A stretch of DNA of 64,000 nt, taken from positions 4,960-68,959 of the forward strand of contig JBAZTO010000014.1 in NCBI GenBank assembly GCA_041661865.1, read 5' to 3'. Each line of letters starts with the position of its first letter. Position 1 is the stretch's first letter. The translations under genes and the position numbers were made by a program. Positions 46,869 to 55,315 of this stretch are shown piece by piece. The notes beneath the pieces were generated by a model. It ran no database searches. It saw only the letters and a program-made list of their open reading frames with translations, and had not been told where the DNA came from. Source of the stretch: JBAZTO01 sp041661865. Its GTDB lineage: Bacteria; Planctomycetota; Phycisphaerae; SM23-33.

Positions 46869-49592
46869 ATGGCGGGCGCCAACCAGAAGTTGCGCGGGAC
46901 AGCGGCGGTGCTGCGAGGCATGGCGATGGGAGCCATTCTCGCCGTAACGACCGTCGCGGGCGCCGAGATGACCCCGCCGACCAGTCAGCCAACCGTTGCG
47001 GTGACAAGGCTCTCGCCAGCGGAGCTGGCGGCCTGCGAGGCGGCGGTGGACGAGAAGCTTCGCCAGGCCGGCCTGGCCCCGGCCTCCGCGGATCGCGCCA
47101 GGCGGCTGGACGAAGTCGCCTCGGACTTGGTGGGCCTGGTCAGGCAGACCACCTCGCCGACGTCCAACGAAGAGCAATTGCGCAACTTCCGCCTGCGTCT
47201 CAAGCAGATCGAGGTGAATGGACTTCTCCGCGTGCAGGAACCGGCTGGGCGGCTGATGTTCATGCAGGACAGCCCCGCCGACCGCAAGGCCGTCGCGGCC
47301 GCTGCCACGGTGGCCTGCCGCGACGCGAAGACCCTGGCCAGCGAGATGCAGCGTCAGGAGGCCCAGTGGCGCGGCGACCTCAAGGCCATCGCCACGGTGG
47401 CCGGCGAATTGGAAGACCTTGAACGGACGCTGTCGTACAAGCTGGCGTGGATCTGCCTCTATCGCGGGCTGGCCTCGGACGATGCCGATGCGCGGCAATC
47501 AGCGTTGACGGAGGCGGTCTCGCTGGCCCAGCCTTTTGCCACCGGCGACCCTTCCAGCGGCGTGAAGTTCTGGTCGCTGCTGATCTGCGGGCGGGCCTGC
47601 CGGGCGATGGGTCAATACGACCGGGCGGCGGAATGCCTGGCCGGGGCCGGCTCGGAACGCGCCGACGCGATGACGCGGGAAGAGGCCGCCTTCGAGACGG
47701 CGCGAAATGCCATCGAGCAGGCCGGCGGGCAAGGACAGGCGGGGCGGTCGCTTCAGGACCGTTTTGCCGCGGCCTCGACGGAGACGGACAAGTATGACAA
47801 GCTCGTCGCCCAGGCGGCTGCGGAAGACCGCGACGCGATGACCTGGAAGGCGGTACTGCTGCGGCATGCGCTGCTGACTTCCCAGGCCGCCGCCGCTGGA
47901 CCCGAGCAGGCCAAGGCGCTGGACTCGCAGGCGCAGAAGGTGCTGGCGGACTTTGCCCTCAAGCATCGCGAATGGGCCACGCGGGCGGAGGTGCTTGAAG
48001 CCGCCGCCTCCCGATATGCGTCCCGAAGCGATTGGGACGCCTTGAACTCCTTCGTCCTGCTGTCGCTGGCTGCGCAGCCCCAGGGGGCGGGCGACGGGCC
48101 GGCCAGTCTGCCGGCCAGCGGGCCTGTCGCGGAGCGACGCCGGTTGTTGGAGATCGTCCTGGGCCGCCGTGACGACCTTTCGCTCCAACTGGCCCCGCAG
48201 GCGACGTGGCAACTGGGCCTGTCGCTGGCGCAGGGCGACCCGATCGCGGCGGCTGAGCGATTCACCGAGATAGTGGCCAGGTTCCCCGACAATCCGCTAG
48301 CCAGGTCGGCGGCCCTCAATGCCGCAGCCAGTTACAATGCCACCGTGGTGGCGCTGGCCGAAAAAGGCAAGAGCGTCCCGGCCGATGTGCGGCGCAAGTT
48401 CATCGCGACCATCGAGACGCTCCTGGCCCGCTGGGGCAGCGGGAGCGATGTGGCTGAGTGGCAATTCGACCTGGCCTGGCAGTACCAGAAGCTGGCCGAG
48501 GCCACCGCTGCCGGCGCGGAGAGGGACACGTTGCAGGACAAGGCCTTGTCGGCCTACGAGGCGGTTCCCGCGGAGAGCGAGCATCGGATGGAGGCTCGTC
48601 GCCGCGCGCTTGAGATACGGTACCTGGCGCTGAGTCGCGCCGGCGTCGATCCATCGGCCAGCCAGCAGGCGGCTGAGAGCCTGGTCAAGGCGTTGTGGGC
48701 CTTCGGGGCAGAGACTTCCGCGGCAGCGGCCAAGGCCGGGCCGGGGGCGCGGGCCGACGAACTCCGTTCCTGGGGGGCCTGGGCGGAGTTTGTCGCCGCC
48801 GAGATCCTCTATGACACGCTGAAGCGGCCGGCCGAGGCCCTGGCTCTCCTGGGCGACCTGCCGACCCGCTGGCCCGGCACGCCCATCCTGGCCGAGATCA
48901 CCGAGTTTGAGATCCGCAAACTCGCCGAGCAAGGGCAGGACGAGGAAGCCATCACGCGGATCGAGTCGATGGCCAGGGATTTTCCTTCCCAGGCCGGCGC
49001 AATGGCGCAATGGCAGGCCCTCCGCCTGCGACAGGCTATCGCCAAGGCCGAGGAGGCGGGGGCGGAAGTCAAGGCCGCCGACCGCCAGCTTTACCTCCGC
49101 GCGGCGCAGGTGGCGTTCCAGGTCGGCGCGAAGAACCCCGCCCAGCGGCGGGCCATCACGCTGCTGCTGGCCGACGCGATGAGAACCAACCAGTTGCCCC
49201 AGCAGGCTCTCGACGTACTCAAGCAATACCAGGCCCAGGCCGCCGCTGCCGGGGCCGCCTCCATGCCCGCGACCGCGCCCGAAGGCGGCGCCGACGCCGA
49301 GATGCTCGAATGCCTGGCCCGCAGTTACCATGACGCCAAGCGGTACAGCGAGGCCGCCGCCGTGTATCGCAGGTTGGTCGACGGGCTGGACAAGGCCAGG
49401 TACGGCGATGCCTATTGGCGGGCGGAGCTGGCCTACTGCCGTTGCCTGATGGAGGGTTCGCCCAGGGATCCCAAGGTTCTCAAGAGCCTGGTCATTCGGA
49501 TTGCGCAGTTGAAGGCCGAGGATCCTAAAATGGGCGGGCTGGGAGCGAAGTTCGAGACCTTGCGGGAGCGGGCCTCGGCCGGGGCGAAATAG
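46869..49592 (+). CDS. large exported TPR-like helical repeat protein
   Basis: 907 residues, ATG four bases after exbD2. Signal peptide about 1-32 (ends AGA). The rest is Ala/Leu/Glu-rich helices with TPR-like pairs (MGQYDRAAECLAGAG; RFPDNPLARSAALNAAASYN; LEILAARSYHDAKRYSEAAA-like segments near the C-terminus). No enzyme motif is seen. As the last gene of the VWA-Exb operon, it is probably the periplasmic partner that receives or organises the motor's action. Confidence 0.8.
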   Translation: MAGANQKLRGTAAVLRGMAMGAILAVTTVAGAEMTPPTSQPTVAVTRLSPAELAACEAAVDEKLRQAGLAPASADRARRLDEVASDLVGLVRQTTSPTSNEEQLRNFRLRLKQIEVNGLLRVQEPAGRLMFMQDSPADRKAVAAAATVACRDAKTLASEMQRQEAQWRGDLKAIATVAGELEDLERTLSYKLAWICLYRGLASDDADARQSALTEAVSLAQPFATGDPSSGVKFWSLLICGRACRAMGQYDRAAECLAGAGSERADAMTREEAAFETARNAIEQAGGQGQAGRSLQDRFAAASTETDKYDKLVAQAAAEDRDAMTWKAVLLRHALLTSQAAAAGPEQAKALDSQAQKVLADFALKHREWATRAEVLEAAASRYASRSDWDALNSFVLLSLAAQPQGAGDGPASLPASGPVAERRRLLEIVLGRRDDLSLQLAPQATWQLGLSLAQGDPIAAAERFTEIVARFPDNPLARSAALNAAASYNATVVALAEKGKSVPADVRRKFIATIETLLARWGSGSDVAEWQFDLAWQYQKLAEATAAGAERDTLQDKALSAYEAVPAESEHRMEARRRALEIRYLALSRAGVDPSASQQAAESLVKALWAFGAETSAAAAKAGPGARADELRSWGAWAEFVAAEILYDTLKRPAEALALLGDLPTRWPGTPILAEITEFEIRKLAEQGQDEEAITRIESMARDFPSQAGAMAQWQALRLRQAIAKAEEAGAEVKAADRQLYLRAAQVAFQVGAKNPAQRRAITLLLADAMRTNQLPQQALDVLKQYQAQAAAAGAASMPATAPEGGADAEMLECLARSYHDAKRYSEAAAVYRRLVDGLDKARYGDAYWRAELAYCRCLMEGSPRDPKVLKSLVIRIAQLKAEDPKMGGLGAKFETLRERASAGAK

Positions 49593-49679
49593 GAATTGCC
49601 GGAGCGTTGACGTACCGGCTGGAATTGCTATACTTAGCGTTCCGGCCGGCGGGGACAGACCGCGGGCCGGTGAAAAACC

Positions 49680-49753
49680 GGCGGCATACCCAAGTGGACT
49701 AAGGGGACGGATTGCAAATCCGTTATGCCTGGGTTCGAATCCCAGTGCCGCCT
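49680..49753 (+). tRNA. tRNA-Cys (anticodon GCA)
   Basis: 74 nt. Acceptor GGCGGCA/TGCCGCC, D arm CCC/GGG, anticodon stem ACGGA/TCCGT with loop TTGCAAA (anticodon GCA), T arm CTGGG-TTCGAAT-CCCAG, discriminator T (U73, the Cys identity base). CCA is not encoded. Confidence 0.94.
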
Positions 49754-49841
49754 GTGGTGATGGACACGCCGCACGCCGCGCGGAAGCGGGTCGGTGCGGG
49801 GGGACAACAAGAGGGCGCGTTGTCGCCTGGCGAGGTGAAAG

Positions 49842-51083
49842 ATGTTCGGGAGATTCCTCTGCGTTTGCGCCGTGTTCCTTGTGGCCGCCGGTATCGCCCG
49901 GGCCGAACCACAGACCCTCAAGCTGCGAGACGGCGCCCAGATCACCGGCGAGGTCACCAAGACCGAGACGGGCTACCACGTCGTCATGAAATACGGGGAG
50001 GCCGATTACCCTGCCGCCGATGTTCTGGAGGTGGTGACGGAAGTCTCGCCTTTACAGGAATACCAGCAGCGGGCGGCCAGGATCGACCCCAATAGCGCCG
50101 AGGAACACTTCAGCCTGGGCGAGTGGGCCATGAACGCCAACCTGCCCGAACAGGCCCGGGACGAATTCGCCGCCGCGGTGCGGATCCAGCCCGGCATGGA
50201 AAAGGCATCGCTGCGGCTGCGCCAGATGGACCTCAAGCTCGGCCGCCGCGAACAGCGACGCGCGACCACTGCCGCCGCGCCCCTCGCGGCCAGCCGACCC
50301 GCCGTCGCGGCGCCCGAAGAGCCGCGTGAAGAATGGCTGCTCAGCGACGATGACATCAACCGTATCCGCGTGGAGGAACTGGAGCCCAACGACCGCGTCC
50401 GCGTGGAGTTTTCCAACGACGTGATCAACCGCTACATCGAGGCCATGCGAAGCCTGCCCGAATTCCGCGAGGTCAACGCCGAACGGATGTTCCGCGCCAA
50501 GACGCCGGTGGCCCGAGCCATTGATATGCTCAACAGGACCGACAGCAACAACACGGCCCTCCGGGACGACATTCGCATCCTGAGCGATCCGCAGTTCATG
50601 ATCGACTTCCGCCGACGGGTCTGGCCGGTGGTGGGCGCGCGGTGCGCGGCGGCGGAGTGTCACGGCGGCGATCAGCCCGTGGGTGGCATGAAACTCTTCC
50701 GCACCACCGGCAACGACGAGCGGACCAACTACACCAACTTCATCATTCTCGACGGGATGACCAGCCGCGACGGACGCTACCGCGTGATCGACCGCCAGAA
50801 TCCCGACAAGTCGCTGCTCCTGCAATATGGCCTGCTGCCGGAACTGGCTGAGGCCAGGCACCCCGAAAAGCTCCGTCAGCCGATCTTTCTGAACAGGAAC
50901 GCGACGAGTTATCGCCACGTGCTCAACTGGATCCAAACGTCGCTGCGAGGTCCGAAGCACCCGAATTATCGCCTGGAGTACAGCCCGCCCCTGGGTATGA
51001 AACTGGACTTCTTCTCTGCCTCGGTCCTGGACTCCAAGGCGGCGCCCGCGGGCGGCACCCGGACGCCCTCCGGCCGTCGCTAG
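49842..51083 (+). CDS. exported TPR protein with CX4CH motif
   Basis: 413 residues. Signal peptide 1-21 (ends IARA). A small beta domain (LRDGAQITGEVTKTETGYHV) is followed by one TPR-like pair (AEEHFSLGEWAMNANLPEQA). After an Ala-rich linker, a domain at about 170-400 contains CAAAECHGGDQPVGG near 267. C-x4-CH resembles a widened heme c motif; planctomycete cytochrome-like domains often sit in such exported proteins. Heme binding is unproven. It follows tRNA-Cys and precedes a membrane protein. Confidence 0.75.
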   Translation: MFGRFLCVCAVFLVAAGIARAEPQTLKLRDGAQITGEVTKTETGYHVVMKYGEADYPAADVLEVVTEVSPLQEYQQRAARIDPNSAEEHFSLGEWAMNANLPEQARDEFAAAVRIQPGMEKASLRLRQMDLKLGRREQRRATTAAAPLAASRPAVAAPEEPREEWLLSDDDINRIRVEELEPNDRVRVEFSNDVINRYIEAMRSLPEFREVNAERMFRAKTPVARAIDMLNRTDSNNTALRDDIRILSDPQFMIDFRRRVWPVVGARCAAAECHGGDQPVGGMKLFRTTGNDERTNYTNFIILDGMTSRDGRYRVIDRQNPDKSLLLQYGLLPELAEARHPEKLRQPIFLNRNATSYRHVLNWIQTSLRGPKHPNYRLEYSPPLGMKLDFFSASVLDSKAAPAGGTRTPSGRR

Positions 51084-51104
51084 CGCGGAAGGCCCGCTTT
51101 TGCC

Positions 51105-51785
51105 ATGCTCCATACGGTACTTATCGTGGTGCTGACGGCCGCCCTGGCGGGCGCGGTCGTTTCTTTCGGCTTGGCCGGACTGCGGCAATCGCGGCGCACG
51201 GTCGCACTGGCACGGGCGGCGCACGAGGAAGGGATGTTGTTCTCGGCCGAGGACCTCTTCGACGTGCCGGTACGGTACGGAGGCTTCATCCTGACCCGCT
51301 GCGGGCACAGCCAGCGAGCTAATAATATCACCTATGGGCGGATGGGCGGCCTGCCGGTGCGGGCCTTCGACTTTCGCTACGAGATCGGCCACGGCACACG
51401 ACGCGTCAGCAGACACTACGGGGTGATCGTAGTCGAGACCGCCGCGGTGCTGCCGCCGCTGACGATGTGGAATCGCGACGATGCCGATTACGCCCCGCTG
51501 GCGGCGCGGCACTGCGAGGGGCAGGCGGGCTCCTGGTGCTACCAAGGCGATGCCGCGATGGCCCGCGCGGCCGCCGCCGCGTGCGAAGGTTTAGGCGCCT
51601 CCGCCGTGAGCCTCCAGACCCGCGGCTCGGCCCTGATGCTCTGCTCGCCCCAGCCGCGGAAAGGCTATGGCGGGAACTGGCGGCAGATCGCCGGACTGCT
51701 GAAGGCGATGGGACAGGCTGCCGCCCCGGACGCCGCGGCCGATCGTCGGGAGGGCGACGTTGAAACCCCGGCCGAAAAGTGTTAA
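51105..51785 (+). CDS. membrane-anchored protein of unknown function
   Basis: 226 residues. One N-terminal helix (4-26), then a soluble domain with paired Cys (LTRCGHSQRANNITYGRMGG; EGQAGSWCYQGD; MLCSPQPRKGYGG). YGRMGGLPVRAFDFRYEIG and VSRHYGVIVVETAAVLPPL are strongly patterned but I cannot name the family. The end overlaps in coordinates with frames of the next gene's leader. Confidence 0.65.
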   Translation: MLHTVLIVVLTAALAGAVVSFGLAGLRQSRRTVALARAAHEEGMLFSAEDLFDVPVRYGGFILTRCGHSQRANNITYGRMGGLPVRAFDFRYEIGHGTRRVSRHYGVIVVETAAVLPPLTMWNRDDADYAPLAARHCEGQAGSWCYQGDAAMARAAAAACEGLGASAVSLQTRGSALMLCSPQPRKGYGGNWRQIAGLLKAMGQAAAPDAAADRREGDVETPAEKC

Positions 51786-51835
51786 GTTTGCACTTGGCAG
51801 GCCCGCGCATGGGCGGCCTTAAGGTGGAGACAACC

Positions 51836-53458
51836 GTGCGAAAGAATTTGAGCGTAATCGCGGCAATGGCGTTGATCCTCTCGGCCCTGGTCGGTTGCTC
51901 TGACTCCAAGAGCGCCCAGTCCAGCAAGAAGCTCCTGGAGGCTGTCGAAACCGCCAACAGGATGTGCGGAAAGGCGATGTCGCAGTTGGGCGGCCCGACC
52001 ATCGTGGCGCCCGCCCTCGCCGTGGCCGGTCGAGTTGCCAACGTCCAGGTGAGCTGGCCCGACAAGCCCAGCGAGGAAATCGGCACGGACCTGGGCAAGG
52101 CTGAGAAGCTCCTCTCCGCCGCCATCCGCGAGTATGAGCCTGCCGCCGGGACCCGCGAGAAGGCCTTGGCGCAGGTCATGCTCGGGCGGATCCTCGTGCT
52201 CAAGGGCTACTACGAAATGGCCGCCGTCGCGCCGGCCCGGCAGGAGGCGCAGCAGAGCGCCGCCCAGGCCCTGCGAGCGGCATCGCTCGTGCGGAACTGC
52301 TCGTCGATCATCAAGTACCTCTCCGACCTGGGCGCGCTGAGCGATTTGGAACTGGCCCAGGAGCTCCAGGCTGCCCGCGGCCAGACCGACAAGTACAAGG
52401 GCGAGGTGGACAAGGCCCAGGCCAAGCTCAGCGAGCTGTCCAACCAGGCCGAAGCGCTTCGGGCCGCCAACGAGAAGCTTATCCCGCGGGTCCGCGACCT
52501 GAGAGTCAACAGCCAGTTGGCCAAGGGAGACAAGGCCTCCGAGTTGCTTGAGCAGGCCTTGAAGTTGGAGACCGAAATGAACGCCAACGCTTCGGCCATT
52601 GCCAGGCTGGAGAGCGAAGCCGATGCGATGGAGGTGACGGCCTCGGACTTCAAGGCGGCCCTGGATTTCTCCCAAGGCCGGGAGGAAGCGGCCAAGTCGA
52701 TCCTGGCCGGGCGAAAGGGCTTCGGCGATGCGCGCGAGAAGGAGATCCAGAGCCTCCAGACCAGCCTGGCAGCGGCCAAGGAGGCCGCCCAGACCGCCGC
52801 GACACAACTGGCCACGGCCTGCGAAAAGATTGCCACGGCTGAGCAGTCGGCGCTGGAAAGCTATGACCAGGCCGCCAAGAAGTTCAAGAAGGCCCAGGCC
52901 TCCGAGCCTCGTGGCCGAAACGCCGGGACGCTGGCCCAGATGGGCGACGCCTATTGGTCGATGGCCAACCTTCAGTACGGCAGCCTTCAGCATCGCGCCC
53001 GCAACGAAGAGGTGGCCGACCAGATAGCGACGGCCTGGGCGCCGCCCTCGGCGGTGATTCCGACGACGGGCAAGAGCGAGACTGCCACGGCCCCCACCAC
53101 GAACCCGTCCAGCCAGCCGGCCAGGCGGGAAGCCCGGCCTATCGAGGAGATTCCTGAGTTCGCCCGGGCGATTCTCGCCTACCTGCCCAAGGCTGACGAG
53201 GTCCGCGCCGCGGCGATAGAGAATTACGACCAGGCGGCCAAGGCTTACACCGACGCTGAAGCCCAGACCCCGGCCCAGCGGAAATGGGCCTATCAGGGCG
53301 AAATCGCGGCTGCGTACATCGGCCTCTACCGCCTCTCGGGTAGCGCTGAGGCCGCCGAGAAGGCCAAGGCCGCCCTGCGCGACGCGCTGGAGGACAAGCG
53401 AGATTCGGTGTACCTGACGGCGGTGGTGGAACTGGAGCGGCTGCTCCAGGAAAAGTAG
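51836..53458 (+). CDS. lipoprotein with long coiled coil
   Basis: 540 residues from GTG 51836, preceded by AAGGTGGAG; ATG 51809 is an alternative. Lipobox ALVGC gives a mature Cys near 20. Helical throughout: TPR-like parts flank a long coiled coil (about 170-360; DKAQAKLSELSNQAEALRAA, LKLETEMNANASAIARLESE). Near the C-terminus two AIENYDQAAKAYTDAEAQTP-type motifs recur (also ALESYDQAAKKFKKAQASEP). Probably an envelope scaffold. Confidence 0.75.
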   Translation: MRKNLSVIAAMALILSALVGCSDSKSAQSSKKLLEAVETANRMCGKAMSQLGGPTIVAPALAVAGRVANVQVSWPDKPSEEIGTDLGKAEKLLSAAIREYEPAAGTREKALAQVMLGRILVLKGYYEMAAVAPARQEAQQSAAQALRAASLVRNCSSIIKYLSDLGALSDLELAQELQAARGQTDKYKGEVDKAQAKLSELSNQAEALRAANEKLIPRVRDLRVNSQLAKGDKASELLEQALKLETEMNANASAIARLESEADAMEVTASDFKAALDFSQGREEAAKSILAGRKGFGDAREKEIQSLQTSLAAAKEAAQTAATQLATACEKIATAEQSALESYDQAAKKFKKAQASEPRGRNAGTLAQMGDAYWSMANLQYGSLQHRARNEEVADQIATAWAPPSAVIPTTGKSETATAPTTNPSSQPARREARPIEEIPEFARAILAYLPKADEVRAAAIENYDQAAKAYTDAEAQTPAQRKWAYQGEIAAAYIGLYRLSGSAEAAEKAKAALRDALEDKRDSVYLTAVVELERLLQEK

Positions 53459-53519
53459 ACCCTCGCCGGAGCGGAGCGAGGCCGGGCTCTATGGCCTGTC
53501 ATGCGATGGATGTGGTTCT

Positions 53520-53573
53520 GGTGGCACAGCCTTTCCAGGCTGTGCTTGCACAGGCTCGAAAGCCTGTGCCACC
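53520..53573. repeat. 54-bp palindrome GGTGGCACAG...CTGTGCCACC
   Basis: Outer arms are perfect for 10 bp and extend imperfectly (CCTTTCCAGGCTGTG versus CACAGGCTCGAAAGCC), enclosing TTGCA. Flanking GGATG and CATCC also match. REP-like intergenic hairpin between the lipoprotein and the sigma factor. Confidence 0.75.
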
Positions 53574-53631
53574 CATCCAATTCTTCTGTCGCAGAGGCTT
53601 GGCTTTGAGGTGACTGTGGAAGGGGCGGTGC

Positions 53632-55314
53632 ATGCGGAAGTACACGGTAAAGCCCATGGAGGAGTTGGCCGCGGAACTGACCGCCGGCCTGGCCCGGCTG
53701 CGGAAGGGGTACGTCGATTCCGCCGAGGCCCTCATCCGCATTATTGATCCCGCGGGAGAGTACCCTTACGAATTCGTGGTCTACCGGCTGACGGGTTTTC
53801 GCATGGGGGCCAAGAACGTCGTCAGCGAGCCCATCGGCGGGCGGGTTCTTCGGGCCGAACTGGCCAGGCTGATGCTGGACCTCTGCGACAGCCTCGACAT
53901 CCACGCCTCCGAATACGCCGAGCCGGTCTACGACATCACCGCCCTGGCCAAGCGATACTCGGTTTCCACCAAGACGATCCAGCGGTGGCGCGGGGGAGGG
54001 CTTCCGGCCTGGCGGCTGGTGCTGAGCGACGGCACCAAGCGTCTGGCGTTCCTGGAAAGCTCCGTCGAGTGGTTCATCCAGACGCGCGGGCGGCAGAGGA
54101 TCGGCACCTCCAGTCGCTTCTCGCAGATGACGGCCTGGGAGAAGAGCGACATCCTTCGCCGCGCCCGCCGCATGGCCGGTTTCACGCGGTGCAGCCTGAG
54201 CGAAGTGGCCCACCGCATCGCTTCCCGCACCGGCCGGGCCGTCGAGACCATCCGCTACACCCTCCGCCGCCACGACCTGGACCATCCCGACGCGGCGATC
54301 TTCCCCAACATGACCGGCCCGCTGGCCCGGCAGGAGCGGGCGAGCATCTACCACGCGTTTCTGGGCGGCGCGTCAGCCTCGCAACTGGCCCGGCAATACC
54401 GCCGCACGCGAGGGAGCATCTATCGCATCGTCAACGAGATGCGGGCCGGCGAACTCCTCTCGCGAAAGATCGGCTACGTCTACAACGCCCAGTACGATCT
54501 GCCCAACGCCGACGAGGTGATCCTGTCCGACGAGCCGGCGGCCGCTGCCGCCAAGGCTACCGGCGCCGCGACGCCGCCCAAGGGGGCCGAGGAACTGCCG
54601 CCTTATCTCCAGGCCCTTTACGATGTGCCACTGCTGGACGCCGCCGCCGAGCGGAAACTCTTCCGCCGCTACAACTACCTCAAGTACAAGGCCGACAAGG
54701 TCCGCAAACTCATCAGCGTCCACAATCCCCGCCCGCGCGAACTCAAGGAGGTCGAGGCCCTGCTGATCGCGGCCAACACCGTCAAAAACCGGATCATCCG
54801 CGCCAACCTCCGCCTAGTGGTCTCCATCGCCAAGAAGCACGTCGGCGGCGCGCAGAGCCTCTTCGAGCTGATCAGCGACGGCAACGTCTCGCTGATGCGG
54901 GCGGTGGAAAAGTTCGACTATACGCGCGGCAATCGCTTCTCGACGTATGCGTCCTGGGCCATCATACGGAACTTCGCGCGATCGGTGCCGAGGGAACGAT
55001 TTCAGCTTGACCACTTCAGCACCGGCCAGGACGAGTCGATGGACATCGTCGGCAGCCTGAAGGCCTACGAGTCCGACGGCGTCAACGTGCCCGAGCTGCG
55101 GGAGAGCATCGAGGCGGCCCTGGCCAAGATCCCCCCGCTGGAGCGAACAGTGCTGATCAATCACTACGGCCTGGACGAGGGCGGCTCCAAGACGCTCGAA
55201 CAACTGGGCAAGCAGATGGGCGTTTCCAAGGAACGCGTCCGACAGATCGAGATTAACGCCCTCAAGAAACTCCGAAAAATCCTGGCATTGCAGAAGAACG
55301 ACCTGCTGAGTTAA
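53632..55314 (+). CDS. sigma-70 family factor with triple-HTH N-terminal extension
   Basis: 560 residues. The C-terminal 240 residues are a sigma factor: region 1.2 (ELPPYLQALYDVPLLDAAAE, 321-340), region 2 (NLRLVVSIAKKHVGGAQSLF, FDYTRGNRFSTYASWAIIRN, 392-450) and region 4 (LEQLGKQMGVSKERVRQIEI, 522-541). Only about 45 residues separate regions 2 and 4, so region 3 is absent. The first 320 residues are not a normal sigma region 1.1. They carry three helix-turn-helix-like segments: 101-130 (DITALAKRYSVSTKTIQRWR), 187-215 (CSLSEVAHRIASRTGRAVET) and 245-275 (GASASQLARQYRRTRGSIYR). This form is known in planctomycetes; its regulon is unknown. It converges with the next gene with one base between stops. 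Confidence 0.88.
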   Translation: MRKYTVKPMEELAAELTAGLARLRKGYVDSAEALIRIIDPAGEYPYEFVVYRLTGFRMGAKNVVSEPIGGRVLRAELARLMLDLCDSLDIHASEYAEPVYDITALAKRYSVSTKTIQRWRGGGLPAWRLVLSDGTKRLAFLESSVEWFIQTRGRQRIGTSSRFSQMTAWEKSDILRRARRMAGFTRCSLSEVAHRIASRTGRAVETIRYTLRRHDLDHPDAAIFPNMTGPLARQERASIYHAFLGGASASQLARQYRRTRGSIYRIVNEMRAGELLSRKIGYVYNAQYDLPNADEVILSDEPAAAAAKATGAATPPKGAEELPPYLQALYDVPLLDAAAERKLFRRYNYLKYKADKVRKLISVHNPRPRELKEVEALLIAANTVKNRIIRANLRLVVSIAKKHVGGAQSLFELISDGNVSLMRAVEKFDYTRGNRFSTYASWAIIRNFARSVPRERFQLDHFSTGQDESMDIVGSLKAYESDGVNVPELRESIEAALAKIPPLERTVLINHYGLDEGGSKTLEQLGKQMGVSKERVRQIEINALKKLRKILALQKNDLLS

Positions 55315-55315
55315 C

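Noticed and set aside
53520..53545. Sigma-54-like TGGCAC in the 54-bp palindrome
   Set aside because: The -12 element is missing; the match comes from the repeat itself.
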